Positions 1 to 7,833 of a DNA stretch of 58,170 bases are shown here, piece by piece. The stretch comes from Pelagibacterales bacterium SAG-MED49 (GTDB lineage: Bacteria > Pseudomonadota > Alphaproteobacteria > Pelagibacterales > Pelagibacteraceae). Positions within the stretch are counted from its first letter, which is position 1. Every line of letters begins with the position of its first letter. The notes under the pieces were generated by a model. That model searched no databases and was not told where the DNA came from. It was given only the letters and a program-made list of their open reading frames with translations. The translations under genes and the position numbers were made by a program. The DNA is taken from assembly GCA_014653365.1 (NCBI GenBank), contig JACWEQ010000005.1:1-58170 (forward strand), read 5' to 3'.

Positions 1-822
1 TTTATTGGGTCTAATATACTAAAACAGATTAGATTAGATAATAATGTATTTATTATCCAAAAAGTGGCATCTAAAAAAAAAATAAAAAAAACGAAAAATA
101 TTAAGATAATAACATTTAGAGATTATAATACACTTTCAAAGAAACTTAAAAAAATAAAAGTTGATACAATAATTCACTGTGCCACTCATTATAAAAGAAA
201 ACATTATCAAAAAGATATTTATAAATTTATTCAATCTAATATTTTATTAGGAAATATAATCCTTGAAAATATTAATGAACTTAATGCTAAAAAATTTATT
301 AATTTTTCAACCACATGGGAAGATACTGATAATATAGAAAATAACCCAAAAAATTTATATGCAGCGTATAAAAAAAGCTTCAATTGTATAATTCAATATT
401 ATAAAAAATATTTTCCTAATATAAAATATGTTGATTTAATGATTGTCGATACTTTTGGTGAGAATGATAAAAGAAAAAAATTAATAAATACTATAAAGAC
501 AAATCACAATCAAAAAAAGGTAACTAGAATTATATCAAAAAAACTTTATCTTAATTTGATAAATGTTGAAGATATTGTGAATGCAGTACAAATTATTTTG
601 AAAAATAATATCGAAACTGGTAAATATATTTTAAAAAATCCAATTTATTATAATATTTTTAAATTAATCAAATATATAAATAAAAACAATGATAATAAAA
701 TAAAAATAGAATGGCTTTCTAATACTTTAATTAAAGATAAAATATTTAAATATAAAAAATTAAAAAGTTGGAATCCTAAAAAAAGTAATATAGTGGATAT
801 TAAAGATTTAATTTTAAATTAA
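1..822 (+). CDS. NAD-dependent sugar epimerase/dehydratase, 5'-partial at window edge
   Basis: The reading frame is open from base 1 (F-I-G-S-N-I-L-K...). This is the end of the Rossmann motif GxxGxxG of the extended short-chain dehydrogenase family, so the gene starts outside the window. The GTG at 64 is internal and should not be taken as the start. Later landmarks fit the family: a beta strand ending in IIHCATH (the usual HxAA region), an S/T-rich strand FINFSTTW, and the YxxxK pair in LYAAYKKS. Members interconvert or dehydrate nucleotide-activated sugars in the cytoplasm. The gene lies 18 bp upstream of two more nucleotide-sugar genes on the same strand, which points to surface-polysaccharide precursor synthesis. 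The product is very lysine- and asparagine-rich, as expected at this base composition. The exact substrate cannot be read from the sequence. Confidence 0.8.
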   Translation, partial: FIGSNILKQIRLDNNVFIIQKVASKKKIKKTKNIKIITFRDYNTLSKKLKKIKVDTIIHCATHYKRKHYQKDIYKFIQSNILLGNIILENINELNAKKFINFSTTWEDTDNIENNPKNLYAAYKKSFNCIIQYYKKYFPNIKYVDLMIVDTFGENDKRKKLINTIKTNHNQKKVTRIISKKLYLNLINVEDIVNAVQIILKNNIETGKYILKNPIYYNIFKLIKYINKNNDNKIKIEWLSNTLIKDKIFKYKKLKSWNPKKSNIVDIKDLILN

Positions 823-840
823 TTTAACTTACAAAAATTT

Positions 841-2043
841 ATGAAAAAAGTTTATTACGGTAAAGCAGTATATGATAACAGAGAAATCAATGCGGTCATT
901 AAAGTCCTTAAAAATGACAGCTTATCTCTTGTTGATGGAAATAATGTTAAACTATTAGAAAAAAAGGTTTCTTCTATATTTGGAAAAAAATATGGCTTAA
1001 TGGTTAACTCTGGTTCATCAGCAAATTTACTTGCTATTGCATCACTTAATTTAAAAAAAAATTCTGAAATTATTACCCCTAATTTAACTTTTTCAACTAC
1101 GGTAGCCCCAATCTACCAACTAGGTCTCATCCCACATTTTATTGGTGTGGAAAAAAATAAATTTTTAGCTGACCCATCTCATATAGAAAAGTGTATTAAT
1201 AAAAAAACTGTAGCAATAATAATACCAAATTTACTTGGTAATATAGCTGACTGGAAAAAAATAAACTCTATTGCTAAAAAATACAAACTTAAGGTGATTG
1301 AAGACTCTGCGGATACCATTGGCTATACAATTAATAAAAAAAATGCTGGAAAATATTCAGATATAGTTACAAATAGTTTTTATGCTTCACATATTATAAA
1401 TGGTGCTGGAACAGGAGGAATAGTTTGCTTTAATGATTATGAATTATATCAAAGAGCAAAACTTCTAAGAGGTTGGGGCAGATCTTCTGCTCATTTTAAT
1501 GAGTCCGAAAGTATAAAGGACAGATTTAATGTAAAAATATCTGGAATTGATTATGATGCTAAATATATATTTTCTGACCTTGGATATAATTTTCTACCTT
1601 CGGAAATATCTGCTACATTTGCAATAGAACAAATCAAAAAACTCAAAGATAATATTAAAATAAGAAATAAAAATTTTGATTATTTAAAAAAGTTTTTTAA
1701 TAATTATGATGATTTATTTAATCTTCCAGAGCAGTATAAAAATGTAAAAACTCCATGGCTTGCTTTTCCATTGGTTATTAAAGAAAATAAATATTTTAAT
1801 AGAAAAAAAATGCAAATTTATTTTGAAAGAAATAATATCCAGACAAGAACAATTTTTACTGGCAATATATTAAAACAGCCTGTTATGAAAAATAGAAAAT
1901 ATAAAAAGCATCCACAATGTGATGCTATTGCTGATAATGTCATGAAAAATGGAATATTACTTGGGTGTCACCAGGGCATGAAGAAGAAAGAATTGGATTA
2001 TATCTGTCAAACTTTTATAAAATTTTTTAAACATTGCAAATAA
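841..2043 (+). CDS. DegT/DnrJ/EryC1-family PLP enzyme with His in place of the catalytic Lys (sugar 3-dehydrase-like)
   Basis: The fold is that of sugar aminotransferases of the DegT/DnrJ/EryC1/StrS family. An N-terminal stretch has NSGSSANLLA (about 56-65), where PLP phosphate binds, and EDSAD (154-158), with the Asp that contacts the PLP ring nitrogen. At the position that normally holds the Schiff-base lysine (SFxxxK) this protein reads SFYASH, with His184. A histidine there is the hallmark of the C-3 dehydrases ColD and RfbH/E1, which use PLP or PMP without a covalent lysine. The cysteine cluster that binds the [2Fe-2S] centre in E1/RfbH is absent from the following segment (RGWGRSSAHF), which makes it more ColD-like. 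The likely role is 3-deoxysugar formation for surface glycans. Its stop overlaps the start of the next gene by 10 bp, so the two are probably translationally coupled. Confidence 0.8.
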   Translation: MKKVYYGKAVYDNREINAVIKVLKNDSLSLVDGNNVKLLEKKVSSIFGKKYGLMVNSGSSANLLAIASLNLKKNSEIITPNLTFSTTVAPIYQLGLIPHFIGVEKNKFLADPSHIEKCINKKTVAIIIPNLLGNIADWKKINSIAKKYKLKVIEDSADTIGYTINKKNAGKYSDIVTNSFYASHIINGAGTGGIVCFNDYELYQRAKLLRGWGRSSAHFNESESIKDRFNVKISGIDYDAKYIFSDLGYNFLPSEISATFAIEQIKKLKDNIKIRNKNFDYLKKFFNNYDDLFNLPEQYKNVKTPWLAFPLVIKENKYFNRKKMQIYFERNNIQTRTIFTGNILKQPVMKNRKYKKHPQCDAIADNVMKNGILLGCHQGMKKKELDYICQTFIKFFKHCK

Positions 2044-2579
2044 TCAAAACTAAATTCACAGATCTAATATTTTATAAAAGAGACACATTTAGAGATAAAC
2101 GTGGTTACTTTAGAGAGCTATTTCTAGAAAAGGATTTGAAAAAAAAATTTGTTTTTGATTACTACTCTTTATCCAAAAAAAATGTACTTAGAGGTATTCA
2201 TTTGCAGCTTAAAAAGCCTCAAGGTAAATTAATAACTGTTTTGTCTGGTAAAATTTTTGACGTAGCTTTAGATTGCAGACCTAAATCTAAAACTTTTGGA
2301 AATTTTTTTTCATCAGTGTTATCTGAAAAAGAAAATACCTCTTTATATATCCCAGAAGGTTTCGCTCATGGATTTTGCAGTTTAACTAACAATACAAATT
2401 TACATTATAGGTGCACCAATTATAGAGATAAAAACTCAGAAACTGGTATTTATTGGAAAGATAAAAGTTTAAATATAAATTGGCCAAATCAGAAATTTTC
2501 TATTTCTTCAAAAGATAAAAAATTTTTACTATTTAAAGATTTTATTGAAACTAAAAATTTTAAAAAAATTAAATGGTAG
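2034..2579 (+). CDS. rfbC: RmlC/RfbC-type dTDP-4-dehydrorhamnose 3,5-epimerase family protein
   Basis: At 181 residues it matches the length of RmlC epimerases. It has the family signatures: an N-terminal FRDKRGYFRELF, the catalytic-His motif RGIHLQ, KPQGKLITVLSGKIFDVALD, and YIPEGFAHGF. The enzyme epimerises C3 and C5 of 4-keto-6-deoxy nucleotide sugars; dTDP-rhamnose is the classic case, but relatives act on other sugars. The start is a TTG at 2034, overlapping the end of the upstream DegT-type gene by 10 bp; no ATG lies nearer and the N-terminus aligns well with the family. Its 3' end (TGG TAG) coincides with the acceptor/CCA end of a convergent tRNA gene, so coding sequence and tRNA share six bases. 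Confidence 0.85.
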   Translation: MQIIKTKFTDLIFYKRDTFRDKRGYFRELFLEKDLKKKFVFDYYSLSKKNVLRGIHLQLKKPQGKLITVLSGKIFDVALDCRPKSKTFGNFFSSVLSEKENTSLYIPEGFAHGFCSLTNNTNLHYRCTNYRDKNSETGIYWKDKSLNINWPNQKFSISSKDKKFLLFKDFIETKNFKKIKW

Positions 2580-2650
2580 CGGGAAGTGGGATCGAACCAC
2601 TGACCTCAGGCTTATGAGTCCTGCGCTCTAACCAACTGAGCTACCCCGCC
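2574..2650 (-). tRNA. tRNA-Met (anticodon CAU), elongator type
   Basis: The reverse complement folds as a 77-nt cloverleaf with encoded CCA. Acceptor GGCGGGG pairs with TCCCGCT (G-U at both ends); the D-arm is GCTC/GAGC; the anticodon loop is CTCATAA (CAT); the T-arm is AGTGG-TTCGATC-CCACT; then A-CCA. The 5' end GGCGGGGTAGCTCAGTTGG is that of elongator Met tRNAs, not initiator (no 1-72 mismatch signature of fMet) and not Ile2. One oddity is that position 31-39 of the anticodon stem is an A-G mismatch. The CCA and first acceptor bases overlap the last codon and stop of the convergent rfbC-like gene. Confidence 0.93.
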
Positions 2651-2739
2651 GCATTATATTTATGCTTTATACTACTTTTAAGTTTTGTTTCAATATAGTA
2701 ATAACTAATAGATAAGTAAAAAATTTATAATTTCATATT

Positions 2740-3450
2740 TTGAGTAAATATTTTAATAAATATTATTGGATTAGAAAACTTTTTGTTAATAGTTTTGTTT
2801 CTAAGTTTGTAAATCAAAGATTGTTAAATAAGATTGTTTTTAACTCAATTTATAAGTCTAATCATTGGAATAAAAGTCAAAAATTTGATTTAAATCAATC
2901 ATATTCTGGACCAGGCTCAGCTGCGAATTCGATTCAAACTAATAATTTAATTTCAGAATTAGAAAAATTTTTTAAAGACAATAATATTAAAAATATTTTA
3001 GACGCCCCTTGTGGTGATTGTGCTTGGATTAGTAAAATTTTTGACACTAACATTAAATACACAGGAATTGATATTGTTGAAGATTTAATGAATAAAAATA
3101 AATTAACATTTAAATCAAATTTAAACGTAAACTTTTATTGTAAAGATTTAACTGAATATAATGATTTTGATAATTTTGATTTTTTATTGATGAGAGATTT
3201 TTTTATTCACTTACCAATACCACTAATAAAAAAGATTTTAATTAATTTAAAAAACTCTAATTGTCGATATTTTGCATTTAACAACTATGAAAATGTAAAT
3301 ATAAATAAAGAAATTTCGACAGGTCAGCATAGAAAAATTAATTTGCTAAAAGAGCCTTTTAACCTAGGTATTCCTTTTTACAAAATACAGGAAATTAATA
3401 ATGAACAAAATCCTGATCAAGATAATTTTATATACATTTATAAAAACTAA
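2740..3450 (+). CDS. Class I SAM-dependent methyltransferase
   Basis: The 236-residue product contains the class I methyltransferase motif I, ILDAPCGDCAWI (about residues 86-97), followed by an acidic strand end YTGIDIVEDLM (SAM ribose contact) and a motif-IV-like segment DFLLMRDFFIHLP. The substrate is not evident. The start is TTG at 2740 because no upstream ATG or GTG is in frame before stops. The gene stands alone between the tRNA-bounded polysaccharide cluster and a convergent small gene. A role in sugar or glycan methylation is possible only by proximity. Confidence 0.75.
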   Translation: MSKYFNKYYWIRKLFVNSFVSKFVNQRLLNKIVFNSIYKSNHWNKSQKFDLNQSYSGPGSAANSIQTNNLISELEKFFKDNNIKNILDAPCGDCAWISKIFDTNIKYTGIDIVEDLMNKNKLTFKSNLNVNFYCKDLTEYNDFDNFDFLLMRDFFIHLPIPLIKKILINLKNSNCRYFAFNNYENVNINKEISTGQHRKINLLKEPFNLGIPFYKIQEINNEQNPDQDNFIYIYKN

Positions 3451-3510
3451 ATCTTTATCATCATGGATAATGAAAAAACGATTTACAATAAGTCTTTATT
3501 ATTTAAATAT

Positions 3511-3723
3511 TTAATTTGAGATTGTTATAATAGAAATAACTGAAATTACTGTAATCATTAAAAATGAAAAAAGTATTTTTTTTTTTGAATCATTTTTTTC
3601 TTGAGCTCTCACTCTATTTAACAATATATTAACATTTGTGGTCTTAATTTTATCTAAAGACACATTTGTTTTTAAACTTGGATCGGTACTAAATAATTTT
3701 ATATCCTCATTACTTTTTTTCAC
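3511..3723 (-). CDS. Small single-pass membrane protein, function unknown
   Basis: The 70-residue product has a polar, charged N-terminal half and one C-terminal hydrophobic helix (about 50-68), so it is probably a tail-anchored inner-membrane protein. It resembles the 63-residue product at 23015-23206: both have DPS near the N-terminus, then an NV-x-x-L...R...Q-x-K-x-D segment directly before the membrane helix. I do not recognise a named family. It lies about 50 bp downstream of the sarcosine-dehydrogenase-type gene on the same strand and may share its transcript. Confidence 0.6.
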   Translation of the reverse strand: MKKSNEDIKLFSTDPSLKTNVSLDKIKTTNVNILLNRVRAQEKNDSKKKILFSFLMITVISVISIITISN

Positions 3724-3774
3724 ATCACATTTAATCAGCTATTAGATTAAAAAACAAATTATTTAATTTAATAA

Positions 3775-6219
3775 TTATATATTTTTAAAATTACTTTGTT
3801 TTAGGGGTTTTAGTAATATCTCAGCAAGATATTTTTTCTTTTCTACTTCAATATATAAGTTCCTTTTAAATAATTCTTCGTTTCTAAGATTAGATTTAAT
3901 ATATCCAAAAGATAAATTTTTATTAAAGTTAAATGAATAATTTCCTGAAGTTGTTTCGCCTATTATTTCATCATCTAAATAAATTGGTTCATCATGTAAA
4001 AGTAAAGGCTCGCCTAGTTTACTATATTTAAGTGTCAACATGATCAACCTTTTATTTGGTTTTTTATCTTTCGTTTCTAATAAAGCATCTTTTCCTAAAA
4101 AATTAACATTTTTTTTAAAGCTAATTAGAAAATTTAAACCTGCCTCATATTGATTTTCTTTAGGTGATATATCGTGACCCCAATGCAAGTAACCACTTTC
4201 CATTCTCATAATATCCAATGCATGCATACCACAATTACAAAGGTTAAAATTTTTACCTTTATTTATAATTAATTCATAAATTTTTTTTGCATCTTTAAAT
4301 TCTAAATAAAGCTCATAACCTAATTCACCAACATAAGATAACCTTTGTATCCAAATTTTAATATTTTCAATTGTAATATATTTACCTGTTCCAAACTTAA
4401 AATTATCATTTTCAAAATTTTCATCGCTAATAGTTTTTAATAGATCTCTACTCTTTGGGCCAAATAGTCCAAAAACACAATAATCGTCAGTGACATCTCT
4501 TAATTCAATTTCTTTAGAAAGGTGCTTCTTTATATGAAACTTATCTCTTTCTCTTGTTGTAGCAGAGCTCACTATTCTAAAATAATTTTTATCAAGACAA
4601 ATAACTGTCAAATCAGTTTCTATACCTCCATCACTATTTAGCATTTGTGTATATGAACATTTTCCAACTTCGTTTTTAATATTTGCTGTGCAAATTTTCT
4701 GTAATTCTTGATGTGCTTTTTCTGAAATTATTTCAAATTTAGAAAAAGGTGTAAGATCAAATAATCCAACATTTTTAATCGTATTGTTAGTTTCATATTC
4801 AGCAGATGGATACCAATTTTGATAATTATAACTGTATTCATATTCAGACTTTTCTCCGTCTAAAGCAAACCACATTGGTCTCTCATATCCTCCAGATACA
4901 CCAAAACATGCACCAAAACTTTTTAAACTTTCATGATGAGGTAATTTTTTAATATTTCTAGATGTCTTATGTTGTTTAAAAGGCCAATGCACACCATATA
5001 AATCACCTAAACTTTCAGTTATTCTTTCTTTTATAAAACCTAGCTCAGAGTGAAATTTTTGAAATCTTTTAATGTCATAACTAAAAATATCTTCATTAAT
5101 ATGACCTGTCATTAACCACTCTGCAGTAACTTTACCTACGCCCCCACCACTTCCAATGCCAATGCTATTTAATCCACAACATACAAAAAAATTTTTAATT
5201 TCTGGAACTTCACCAAGCAATGTATTTGTATCTGGTGTAAAAGATTCTGGACCTGAGAAAAATTTTCTAATTCCTGCAGTTTCTAAAATTGGAAATCTTT
5301 TTACAGCAGCATTTAAATAAGGTTCAAAATGTTCAAAGTTCTCTGGGAATTCACCAAATGAAAAATCTTCAGGAACCTTGTTTGTTTTATCAAAAGCAGG
5401 AATTGAATTACCCTCAAAAATACCAACTAATAATTTACCAGCATCCTCTTTGAAATAGGTGCGGTTGTCAAAATCTCTTATAACAGGTAAAGTTTTTGAA
5501 AGATTTTCTATAGGTTCGGTAATGATATAAAAGTGTTCAGCCGGATAAAGTGGGATATTAACACCAGCTTTTTCTCCAATTTGTCTAGACCACATTCCAG
5601 ATGCAAGAACTATATATTCGCACTCAATTACTTTACCATTAACTCTAACTCCTGATATTTTTCCATTTTTTGTTAAAATTTCATCAACTGGTGATTTTTC
5701 AAATATTTGAGCCCCCTCTTTTTTGGCTGCTTTGGCTAACATATAAGTAACACCTGATGGATCAGCTGCTCCATCGCCGGGCATAAAAATACCACCTAAT
5801 ATTTCATCAGTATTAATAATTGGGTAGTCTTTTTTAATTTGATCTTTATTTAAAATTCTAACATCAACATCATACAGTTGAGCTGTAGTTGCTTGTCTTA
5901 AAAGTTCTTGCCACCTTTCTTTATTCTGTGCAATCGAAAGTGCACCATTTAATCTTAATCCAGCTGAATGATCTATTTTTTTTTCAAGTTCTTTATACAA
6001 ATCTAATGAGTATTTTCTAATTTTAGTTATTGCTGCAGAAGGTCCTAATTGACTAACAAGGCCTGCTGCATGCCATGTTGTTCCAGAAGTTAACTGGTCT
6101 CTTTCTAAAAGAATTGTATCTTTCCAGCCAAACTTTGCTAAATGGTAAGCAACTGAACAACCAACTACCCCTCCTCCAATAACAACAACTTTTGTTTTAT
6201 TTGGTATCTTTGTATTCAT
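3775..6219 (-). CDS. Dimethylglycine/sarcosine dehydrogenase family flavoprotein (DAO + GcvT domains)
   Basis: The 814 residues show the standard two-part layout: an N-terminal FAD-dependent amine oxidase domain (Rossmann GGGVVG at 15-20; TSGTTWHAAG at 44-53, whose His50 matches the covalent flavin site of dimethylglycine and sarcosine dehydrogenases), a central FAO-type segment, and a C-terminal GcvT-like tetrahydrofolate domain. Family members demethylate dimethylglycine or sarcosine and pass the one-carbon unit to folate. In SAR11-type cells this supports breakdown of glycine betaine for carbon and energy. Dimethylglycine and sarcosine specificity cannot be separated by eye. The gene is monocistronic or followed by the small membrane gene downstream. 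Confidence 0.88.
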   Translation of the reverse strand: MNTKIPNKTKVVVIGGGVVGCSVAYHLAKFGWKDTILLERDQLTSGTTWHAAGLVSQLGPSAAITKIRKYSLDLYKELEKKIDHSAGLRLNGALSIAQNKERWQELLRQATTAQLYDVDVRILNKDQIKKDYPIINTDEILGGIFMPGDGAADPSGVTYMLAKAAKKEGAQIFEKSPVDEILTKNGKISGVRVNGKVIECEYIVLASGMWSRQIGEKAGVNIPLYPAEHFYIITEPIENLSKTLPVIRDFDNRTYFKEDAGKLLVGIFEGNSIPAFDKTNKVPEDFSFGEFPENFEHFEPYLNAAVKRFPILETAGIRKFFSGPESFTPDTNTLLGEVPEIKNFFVCCGLNSIGIGSGGGVGKVTAEWLMTGHINEDIFSYDIKRFQKFHSELGFIKERITESLGDLYGVHWPFKQHKTSRNIKKLPHHESLKSFGACFGVSGGYERPMWFALDGEKSEYEYSYNYQNWYPSAEYETNNTIKNVGLFDLTPFSKFEIISEKAHQELQKICTANIKNEVGKCSYTQMLNSDGGIETDLTVICLDKNYFRIVSSATTRERDKFHIKKHLSKEIELRDVTDDYCVFGLFGPKSRDLLKTISDENFENDNFKFGTGKYITIENIKIWIQRLSYVGELGYELYLEFKDAKKIYELIINKGKNFNLCNCGMHALDIMRMESGYLHWGHDISPKENQYEAGLNFLISFKKNVNFLGKDALLETKDKKPNKRLIMLTLKYSKLGEPLLLHDEPIYLDDEIIGETTSGNYSFNFNKNLSFGYIKSNLRNEELFKRNLYIEVEKKKYLAEILLKPLKQSNFKNI

Positions 6220-6289
6220 TAAAATAATATATTTAAGTGTATCGATAATTAAAATAAAAAAATTTTATTTTAATCTATATAAAATTAAA

Positions 6290-7711
6290 TTATATTTTTT
6301 TTGAGAAAATTGCTTTTACCTGTTCATTTAAATCTAATTCAGGTTTATTTTGCTTATTTTGTGGATCTATAACATTTATTTTTGGTTCAATTTTATTTTC
6401 AAATACATTTGTTAAGATATTCGAGTCTTTAATTACATCATTTACAGAATTAATTTGTGTTATTAAATCACTTCTTTGATTTTCATACCTACCTATTTCA
6501 TCATTTAAAATTTCAGATTTTTTCTTAGTTTCCGATAATTCAGTTCCAATTCTGATATTTTCTTCTTGATAAAATTTAATTTTATCCTCTAATTCGTTTA
6601 TAACATTTAGATTTTGAAGATTTTTATCTTCATCTACTTTAATTTTACCTAGCATATTTTCCAAATCAGTATTTTTTTGTTTATATTCTAAATATTTATA
6701 TTTATATTTTTTAAGCTCGTCTAATTCATCTAATTTTAAATTTAGTTCATTATTACTTTTTTTATAAACATTATTTAAATTAATATTTTTTTCTAATTCA
6801 ATTTTTAAATCACTATTAATTTTTTCAAAATATTCTAATTTATCGTTAGATTTGTCTATTTTTACTTTTAATTGATTATTATCTTGTTCTAAATTTTTAT
6901 TATCGCTCTCTAATTTAATATTTTGATTTTTGTATCCTTTTAATTTTAAGTTAAGGTCATTTATATCTTTTTCTAGCTTGTTTAACTTATTTCTATCATT
7001 GGTTAATTTTGTTTTTAATTCATTAATATTATCTATAAGCTCATTATTTATGTTGTCTAATTTACTATTTTTATTTTGAGATGATTTTAGATCAAAATTA
7101 ATTTGTTCGTTATTATCTTTTAATTTTATAATTTGATCATTACTTCCTATTAATTTTATATTAATCAGATCTAAATCGAAGTTTTTTTTCTTTACATCAT
7201 ATTGCAACCTGTTTTGAGTGTTTAACAAATCTTTAATATCCTGCCTAAGCAACTTATTATTGATAGTAATTTTTCGCTCTTTTTCTTTTAGGGAGATTAT
7301 TTTTTCATCTAAAGATATAATATTATTCCTTAAATCTATAATTAATTTTAAGGTATTTTTTTTAATCTTTTTATTAAAAAGTTTATACAACTCATCTACA
7401 ATTTTTTGATGGTCTAAGTTATTTATTATCTTAGATTTTTCACTCAAAGTTTTAAATTGTTTTTCCTCTGCTTGTGTAATTATTTTTTCAACACTTGGGG
7501 GAATATCCTCTGATTTATTTATTTCTTTTTTTAAAACTAAAGGTTTGCTTGATAACATTTTTTCATCAATTATATTTTCATAATCAGAATTTGGTATTAT
7601 TTTTTTTTTACCATCACTAGTATTTTTAGTATTTGCTTTTTCTAGGTTTTGCGAGTTAAGAATATCAGTTGAGGCCTGAATAATTTCTTTGATAGAAAAA
7701 ATTTTAATCAT
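6290..7711 (-). CDS. Long coiled-coil protein of unknown function next to wzc
   Basis: The 473 residues are dominated by one very long, highly charged coiled coil (roughly 90-430) rich in Leu, Asn, Lys and Glu heptads. It has no signal peptide and no membrane segment. Short non-coiled ends stand out: an N-terminus IKIFSIKEIIQAS and a C-terminus LNEQVKAIFSKK, which could be docking motifs. It lies about 120 bp downstream of the Wzc-type kinase on the same strand, so a structural or scaffolding role in polysaccharide export or cell envelope is possible, but this is inference from position only. No enzyme motif is seen. Confidence 0.65.
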   Translation of the reverse strand: MIKIFSIKEIIQASTDILNSQNLEKANTKNTSDGKKKIIPNSDYENIIDEKMLSSKPLVLKKEINKSEDIPPSVEKIITQAEEKQFKTLSEKSKIINNLDHQKIVDELYKLFNKKIKKNTLKLIIDLRNNIISLDEKIISLKEKERKITINNKLLRQDIKDLLNTQNRLQYDVKKKNFDLDLINIKLIGSNDQIIKLKDNNEQINFDLKSSQNKNSKLDNINNELIDNINELKTKLTNDRNKLNKLEKDINDLNLKLKGYKNQNIKLESDNKNLEQDNNQLKVKIDKSNDKLEYFEKINSDLKIELEKNINLNNVYKKSNNELNLKLDELDELKKYKYKYLEYKQKNTDLENMLGKIKVDEDKNLQNLNVINELEDKIKFYQEENIRIGTELSETKKKSEILNDEIGRYENQRSDLITQINSVNDVIKDSNILTNVFENKIEPKINVIDPQNKQNKPELDLNEQVKAIFSKKI

Positions 7712-7833
7712 AATACAACCTACAGTTTTATTAAAATATAATTATTTTGTCTATGTTAAATAATTCAATAATAGAATCAGTTTTGAATCAATTTAATAAT
7801 AATTATGAAATTTTTAAATGATTTTTCAAATCA

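Noticed and set aside
64-822. Gene starting at GTG 64
   Set aside because: The frame stays open to base 1 and encodes the end of the Rossmann motif (FIGSN), so the gene is cut by the window edge and the GTG is internal.
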